Below the pieces are notes generated by a model. That model saw only the letters and a program-made list of their open reading frames with translations. It was not told the DNA's origin and searched no databases. A stretch of DNA of 64,000 bases from the NCBI GenBank assembly GCA_020283715.1, contig JAIQCW010000188.1, forward strand, positions 119,237 to 183,236, written 5' to 3'. This document shows positions 59,171 to 64,000 of this stretch, piece after piece; the first letter of the stretch is position 1; every line of letters begins with the position of its first letter. The DNA comes from Cytauxzoon felis. Its lineage: Eukaryota > Apicomplexa > Aconoidasida > Piroplasmida > Theileriidae. The translations under genes and the position numbers were made by a program.

Positions 59171-59513
59171 ATTGAAATAGCTTTATGGAATGGAAGAATA
59201 AAATACGTCAATCAAAAAGGACTGACTTATATCGTTCCTTTATCATTTAATATCGTATAATATTTATCTACATGTGATATTTTATTCAGTCGTTATGAAC
59301 TAGTAGATTCTTGACGTATACCATAGGTGCACTTACACATTGGATTCCACGACGTAACAAATTAGAATGGAAATTTAAATTCTAGGGAAAATAAAACACT
59401 TGATGATTAGATGGAATTAATTACATTTGAATTTTCAGGAAATTAACTATACCTGAAGATAAGGGATAATAAATTCACCTCAACACATTATGAGTTCGGG
59501 TTGATAGTAAACG

Positions 59514-60788
59514 ATGGATAGTTTAATATTATGGTGTAATGATAGAGTAAAGCTATTCAATTGGTGTATATTAAATGGTTTGGTACCTAAATGTGCAGCA
59601 AAGTTGACACGTAACTATACTTCGGCTTCAAAATCCAGGGATAAACCATCTACACATTCTGCCACCGCCTCTTCATTAGAGGCGGTGAAAATCAAGATGA
59701 TAAGAAATCTATTAAAGACTGAAAGATATGTTGAAATTAGAGGTGATAAGGATATGATGAGGTGTATTGAAAATGAGGTGTTGTATAATGATGATGTGAT
59801 AAACAAGTCCATGAGTAGGATTGTAAGCTCTATATATGATGATAATATCACGGGTGTAGAATTATTTAATACATTATTAGGTATGTTAACTTTCAGTCTA
59901 CTCTAATGTTCCATCCACATATAGGTGATTTAATGATTAGATTTAAAGACGATAAGGGTAAATTTGATTTGAATATTGTAAATAATTGCCTGACTGAACG
60001 AATGATGCCAATGGATGACTCTATCTTGATAAAGCTGACCAAGTTAATAATGGATGATATGATCAACATTGCTTACTCCGTAGGTTACACGAAGACGTTA
60101 TACTCATCTTTTACATCCACATCTACTCCCTCGGATGATTTGAAATTCTTGTTGCATAATGGATCGATATCTGGTTTGTATATAAGGTTGAATTTAATGG
60201 GTCATTTGGGTTGTGAGAGAGGTCATTCCCTCATCGTTGGAACATTATCGGAAGAGTTACCGAATATGAGCAGGTATGATTTGGCATGTTTCATCACTAC
60301 AATATCTCCTCATTCAGGTCTAGACATTTGGTATTCACAAGAATAATGACGTTTGTAGCCAAAGTTATCAATTCTGGCATTGTAGATGGAAGTTCATATT
60401 TATCTTCCAGGAGTAATAGGGACGTCAATATAATAATCTGGAATGCTATAATGGAATCCATAATAACTTCAGGTAAGGTTTAATGTATGGTGGACACTTA
60501 AATTCAGGGATTAAGGAGTTGTATTATGATGATGACAACTTGAAGAAGGAATTGAAGAGAATGGGTGGGAATATAAGTATTATCAGAATATTAAGGTATA
60601 ATAATGAAGAATATGTATATAATCACGACTATTTTTCGAGGGTATTAGAAGATGTGTACAATGAATACTCTAGACTTAAAATCAACATGGCTATACCTAT
60701 TACATCATTTACTCAATCATTAATTAAAAGTCATGGCATCACTTTAGCTAATAGAAATATGTATAATATAATAGAATCACACCTATAG
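59514..60788 (+). CDS. unrecognised protein, possibly organellar
   Basis: Four exons from ATG 59514 (MDSLILWCNDRVKLFNWCIL) to TAG 60788, about 380 residues. The introns that fit the frame are at about 59880-59925 (gtatgtta...atatag), 60272-60316 (gtatgattt...attcag) and about 60476-60510 (gtaaggttt...attcag). The N-terminus is hydrophobic, then basic with Ser/Thr/Lys (TRNYTSASKSRDKPSTH), which could be a targeting segment. The rest is helical in appearance and includes VYNEYSRLKINMAIPITSF. I see no motif that assigns a function. The gene is followed 5 bp later by a tRNA on the opposite strand. Confidence 0.65.
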
Positions 60789-60793
60789 ACAAT

Positions 60794-60866
60794 TACACCA
60801 GGCGGGACTCGAACCCGCAACCTCCGCTTTAGGAGAGCGATGCGCTATCCATTGCGCCACTGGTGC
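60794..60866 (-). tRNA. tRNA-Arg (anticodon CCT)
   Basis: On the minus strand the 73 bases fold as a complete cloverleaf. The 7-bp acceptor stem is GCACCAG with CTGGTGT (one G-T pair at the end); the D arm is GCGC AATGGATA GCGC; the anticodon stem is TCGCT/AGCGG with loop CTCCTAA (anticodon CCT, reading AGG); the T arm is GCGGG TTCGAGT CCCGC; the discriminator base is A. There is no intron, and CCA is not encoded. The T arm supplies a B box (GGTTCGAGTCC) for RNA polymerase III. The gene starts only a few bases after the stop of the convergent upstream gene. Confidence 0.95.
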
Positions 60867-62014
60867 TTATTCTGAGGGTTGATTTTTAAGTTTAATATAT
60901 AATAGAAATTTTATACATTACATCCATTAAGTAATTACGTGTATGACACAGTTTGATGGTCTAGAGTGTCAAATATGACGTTTAAAATGGTAAATGTAAA
61001 TATATATAAAACTACGGTGACCCGCAGGATATACCAGGTATTCTATGAGTTTATTAGAGTATATATAATAGATTAAAAAGTTAATATGCATCAATATAAT
61101 AGAATAAAAGGAGTTACTAATGGTGGGGTACTCATGGTATGCATATAGAGGACGAAAAAATCGTAATTTTCGAATTTATAGATGATTTGATATGATTTTT
61201 TCATGTCAAAAATAATTTTAATATCAATAATCACTATATATATGTGTAGATTTCAGATTTGATGCATGATGTCGTTATGTGTTGCCTCGACATGGATTCC
61301 TCATATTTCCCCATTATTAATTGGCCATAGTAATAATGTAACACTGACATATGGTTCATATTTAAGCTCTAATAATACTATATTTGTATATGAAGGTGGA
61401 TATATAAAAATGTAATATGAATGTATTTTTTAATAATATCAGATATGGTATTGCATTATTATATTATGCATTAATGAGCTATAGTGATTGAAATGGCATA
61501 TGAACCATAATTTTTAGAAGGATTTTAAAGGTTATTTTATAGAAATATATATGATTTTATATTGATTATTAGATAATTATGCATACATGTCATGATTTTA
61601 TTATTTATTAATTTTATTATTAAAGGGTATTACAGTTGTACAAGACACTAGGCTATATTTGAATGGATATAATTCACTTAATATTTATTCATATTGATAC
61701 TTCTTTAAATAAGAGTACACTTGGCCATTATTAACTGTATTCATTTATAAGGTGACACATTATATTCCTTTATCTTTTGTTTTACATCTCTATATACTCT
61801 GAGATTTATATATATATATATATTTTTACTAATGAAGTTTTTTTTATTTAATACATCTATATTTTCATACGTCTATAATATTGTGTTTTCTGTATCATTT
61901 CACTAACAAGTGAATTGACATCTCCATTCTCATTGGGATAATTTAAAAAAAAATCATCTGAAGATAAACACATCTCATATCCACTAACTGTGGCTATATC
62001 TATACACCTTATCT

Positions 62015-62675
62015 TCCATTAGGTGTCTCAACCGAGGTTATAATACTATCTTATCTTCCACTCGGCGTGGAGCCTCTTCTATCTAGTTATCCCTCAAGTT
62101 CCCGTAGATCACTTTCGGGTTCCACTTGAGGTTATAATACTATCTTTCATTCCATTAGGTGTCTCAACCGAGGTTATAATACTATCTTATCTTCCACTCG
62201 GCGTGGAGCCTCTTTATTTATTTATCCCTCAAGTTCCCGTAGATCACTTTCGGGTTCCACTTGAGGTTACATCATCATTACTATTGCAATCTGCCACGAT
62301 CTCTGGGAGTGGCTCTACCCTTTAGGGATAGATAATTAAAAGAGCTCTCTGCAGGAGAAAGTCAGGTTTATTTGACCTCTAGTGGAAGAGCTCTCTGCAA
62401 GAGGAAGAGAGTTTGATTGGATATCAGGTGGAACTCTGTTCTTCCGGGTTGTTAATATTTACGTTCTTCCGGGTTGTTAATATTTACGTTCTTCCGGGTT
62501 GATAAATTCTCTTTTACTTTATTACCATTACAATCTGCCACGATCTCTGGGAGTGGCTTTACTCTTTAGAGATAGATAATTAAAAGAGCTCTCTGCAAGA
62601 GAAAGTGAGGTTTATTGCACCTCTGGTGGAACAGCTGACGGCAGGACTAAAACAGTTGTATTGGACATTAGGTGT
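62015..62675. mobile_element. dispersed modular repeat, copy 13 (tandem array)
   Basis: This copy is internally duplicated. A 136-bp unit occurs twice in tandem (62019-62154 and 62155 onward), each with TTAGGTGTCTCAACCGAGG, CCACTCGGCGTGGAGCCTC, CTCAAGTTCCCGTAGATCAC, TTTCGGGTTCCACTTGAGG. A further unit (GCCACGATCTCTGGGAGTGG, TAGATAATTAAAAGAGCTCT) occurs at about 62293 and again about 244 bp later. Between those lies a 25-bp unit repeated three times. The array ends with GCTGACGGCAGGACT and an ACATTAGGTGTAG module. Confidence 0.8.
62439..62508. repeat. 25-bp tandem repeat, about three units
   Basis: The unit GTTCTTCCGGGTTGTTAATA TTTAC starts at 62439, 62464 and 62489, and the last copy is truncated and altered (GTTGATAAATTC). 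Two consecutive units are identical. It sits inside repeat array 13. Confidence 0.9.
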
Positions 62676-62764
62676 AGAGTTGACATTGATTATTGGTTAT
62701 ATAATTACATTGTAATAAGGTTGTATATGTATATTTGTATTTAGGATTATTGTATAATGTAAAG

Positions 62765-63685
62765 ATGTTAACATCTGATGATTGTAAATCGGGTGTGATG
62801 TATTCGACATCAAAATTAGTGAATCATTTTGATAATGATATACAAGATGATATTACAAATTTGAATTTAACACATGATTATAAAGATAATATATTAGGAC
62901 AAACATATTCAAATGATAATAATATAACAGATAATTCAATATGGTTATCAGGATTAGGTGAATCATGTGGTAGTTGTGAAACAACAAAAACATTTATATG
63001 TGATCCATATAATTCATATATTACAAATGATATATTAGATTATTCATTTGATAGTAATACAATATCTAATAATAGATTATCATCAGATGATTTAGGATTA
63101 CCATTAGTTAATTATTTTAATAATAATGATTGTATTAATGTTAATCAAAGTTATTCACATAATATTTCACCATTAGTTTTGAATAAAAATTATAAACAAT
63201 CATATAATGGTAATAATTATAAATCTAATAATACATTTATATTACAACAACAAAATAATAATACAAAATTACAATATCATCGTAAAAATATTATATCTAA
63301 TAATAAAACTACTAATGTATTTCTTAAAATATTAGCTACACAATTAATATCTGGTACTATTATTGGTCGTGGTGGTAAAGGACTTAATTGGTTTAGAAGA
63401 AAAAGTAAAGTTGATGATATTATATTATCTATGCCATGGGAAGTATATCCTAAAACAGAATATAGAACATTATTATTAAAAGGTTCATTAAAATCTGTTA
63501 TTAAAGCTACATGTATAATAGCTGATCTTATGAGCTCTAAATATTCAATCACAACAGATGAAAGAATGATGGTTATGGTAGTATTACCAGAAATATTCCT
63601 TACCGCAATGGAAGAAATCAAAAGAAATACCAATCAAACACTCATGTCTATCACACTCTTCCGAGATGATACCGCACAACATCAG
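62765..63685 (+). CDS. KH-domain RNA-binding protein, first exon(s), incomplete
   Basis: ATG 62765 (MLTSDDCKSGVMYSTSK) opens a 307-codon exon that ends CATCAG|gtttgt at 63685; the gene continues past the window. The first 190 residues are Asn/Asp/Ser-rich and A+T-driven. A KH domain follows: VFLKILATQLISGTIIGRGG, with GxxG as GRGG, then KGLNWFRRKSKVDDIILS and TEYRTLLLKGSLKSVIKA. This arrangement resembles poly(C)-binding or Nova-like proteins, which use KH domains to bind single-stranded RNA. A second KH domain may begin near MMVMVVLPEIFL and continue beyond. The following intron carries repeat copy 14. Confidence 0.8.
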
Positions 63686-63707
63686 GTTTGTTATCTATAA
63701 TCACAAT

Positions 63708-64000
63708 AATCAATCGAGGTCCAATCACTACCCCATATTATAGTACAATCTTTCCTTCCACTCGCCGTTCCACCTGAGGTCCGTCCTGCCGTCAGCTCTT
63801 CTATTTACTTCCCCCTCAAGTTCCCGTAGATCACTTTCGGGTTCCACTTGAGGTCCAACCACTACCTTCTTCATTCCATCTACACCTCCACTTCCCACTG
63901 CCGTGGAGGCCTCTTCTATTTACTTCCCCCTTCGCTTCCCTGAGATCAGCTGCGGGTTCCACTTGAGGTTACATCCAACACATCCTTAGCACCATCTTCC
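63708..64000. mobile_element. dispersed modular repeat, copy 14 (intronic, runs off the end)
   Basis: The copy lies in the intron that starts at 63686. Modules: ATCGAGGTCCAATCACTACC, CCACTCGCCGTTCCACCTGA, CCTGCCGTCAGCTC, CCCCCTCAAGTTCCCGTAGA, TTTCGGGTTCCACTTGAGG, CCACTGCCGTGGAGGCCTC, TTCCCTGAGATCAGCTGCGG, and a last GAGGTTACATCCAACACATC then CTTAGCACCATCTTCC. The final part is the inverse of a segment in copy 1. The intron's acceptor is not in the window. Confidence 0.78.

Larger units (their letters stand above)
58455..59513. other. 1.06-kb intergenic region with degraded repeats
   Basis: The stretch contains a partial dispersed repeat (58527-58622), then about 350 bp of A+T-rich DNA dominated by short TATA-like repeats and ATAATA runs. 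A second degraded repeat follows (58976-59170), then about 340 bp of unassigned sequence before the next start. No open frame with family support is present on either strand. Confidence 0.5.
60867..62764. other. 1.9-kb intergenic region with tandem repeats
   Basis: The part from 60867 to about 62010 is A+T-rich with homopolymer and TA runs, a (TA)n tract near 61810, and no open frame or RNA-like structure that I can support. From 62015 to 62675 it is a complex dispersed repeat array. The last 90 bp precede the KH gene and should include its promoter. Confidence 0.5.

Noticed and set aside
61140..61340. A possible small RNA (snoRNA-like) in the long intergenic region
   Set aside because: Isolated box-like strings (TGATGTCG, CTGA-like) occur but no consistent box pair, stem or conserved structure could be supported.

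Overview
The window is a piece of an A+T-rich eukaryotic nuclear genome. It comes from an apicomplexan, most likely a piroplasm-like haematozoan (the Babesia/Theileria/Cytauxzoon side). The reasons are densely packed genes, very short GT-AG introns (mostly 28-48 nt, with candidates of 20 and 22 nt), a CPW-WPC secreted protein (a domain known from Apicomplexa), and a very large KMT2/SET1-type methyltransferase that carries a bromodomain, as the Plasmodium SET1 does. I cannot name the species. Exon joins were made by eye from reading frame, splice sites and family conservation.

Left half, 1-30.8 kb, no dispersed repeats: a partial unknown gene (-), a 14-exon SET1/MLL-like gene (+), COQ5 (-), a UFSP2-type protease (-), the ribosome-biogenesis factor YTM1/WDR12 (-), a second SET-domain gene of SET2/AWS type (+), and the DNA polymerase epsilon catalytic subunit (+), whose last exons run into the repeat-bearing half.

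Right half, 30.8-64 kb: a small secreted protein (-) divergent from a CPW-WPC protein (+), a small mitochondrial-like membrane protein (-), a SNF1/AMPK kinase (+), the DEAD-box helicase HAS1/DDX18 (-), an RBM5/10-like splicing factor (+), TFIIH subunit TFB4 (+), ERD2/KDEL receptor (-), an ABHD-type hydrolase (-), a ROMO1/Mgr2 protein (+), a divergent pair of proteasome alpha subunits (alpha3 -, alpha4 +), a RING1-like RING+RAWUL gene (+), a gene of unknown function (-), the rRNA methyltransferase SPB1 (-), V-ATPase c'' (-), a SNARE-like protein (+), an unrecognised gene (+), tRNA-Arg(CCT) (-) and a KH-domain protein (+, runs off the end).

The striking feature is a family of GC-richer modular repeats, about 14 copies and all to the right of 30.8 kb. 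They are built from a small set of short hairpin-forming modules. Six of them sit inside introns, and those six are the only introns I traced that exceed 100 nt (406 to more than 600 nt). Three sit inside exons of two genes, all in the same orientation and frame with no stop codon, so they add peptide to the protein. The rest are intergenic. Two copies have inverted arms of about 80-130 bp around a shared A+T-rich core that contains 87 identical bases and a short coding-like segment. This resembles the in-frame palindromic elements of Rickettsia or intron-generating elements, and is the best candidate here for an undescribed system.

Three places need a one-base frame correction, two of them at A8 runs (SET2-like, possibly SET1-like) and one in SPB1. 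They could be assembly errors or real.
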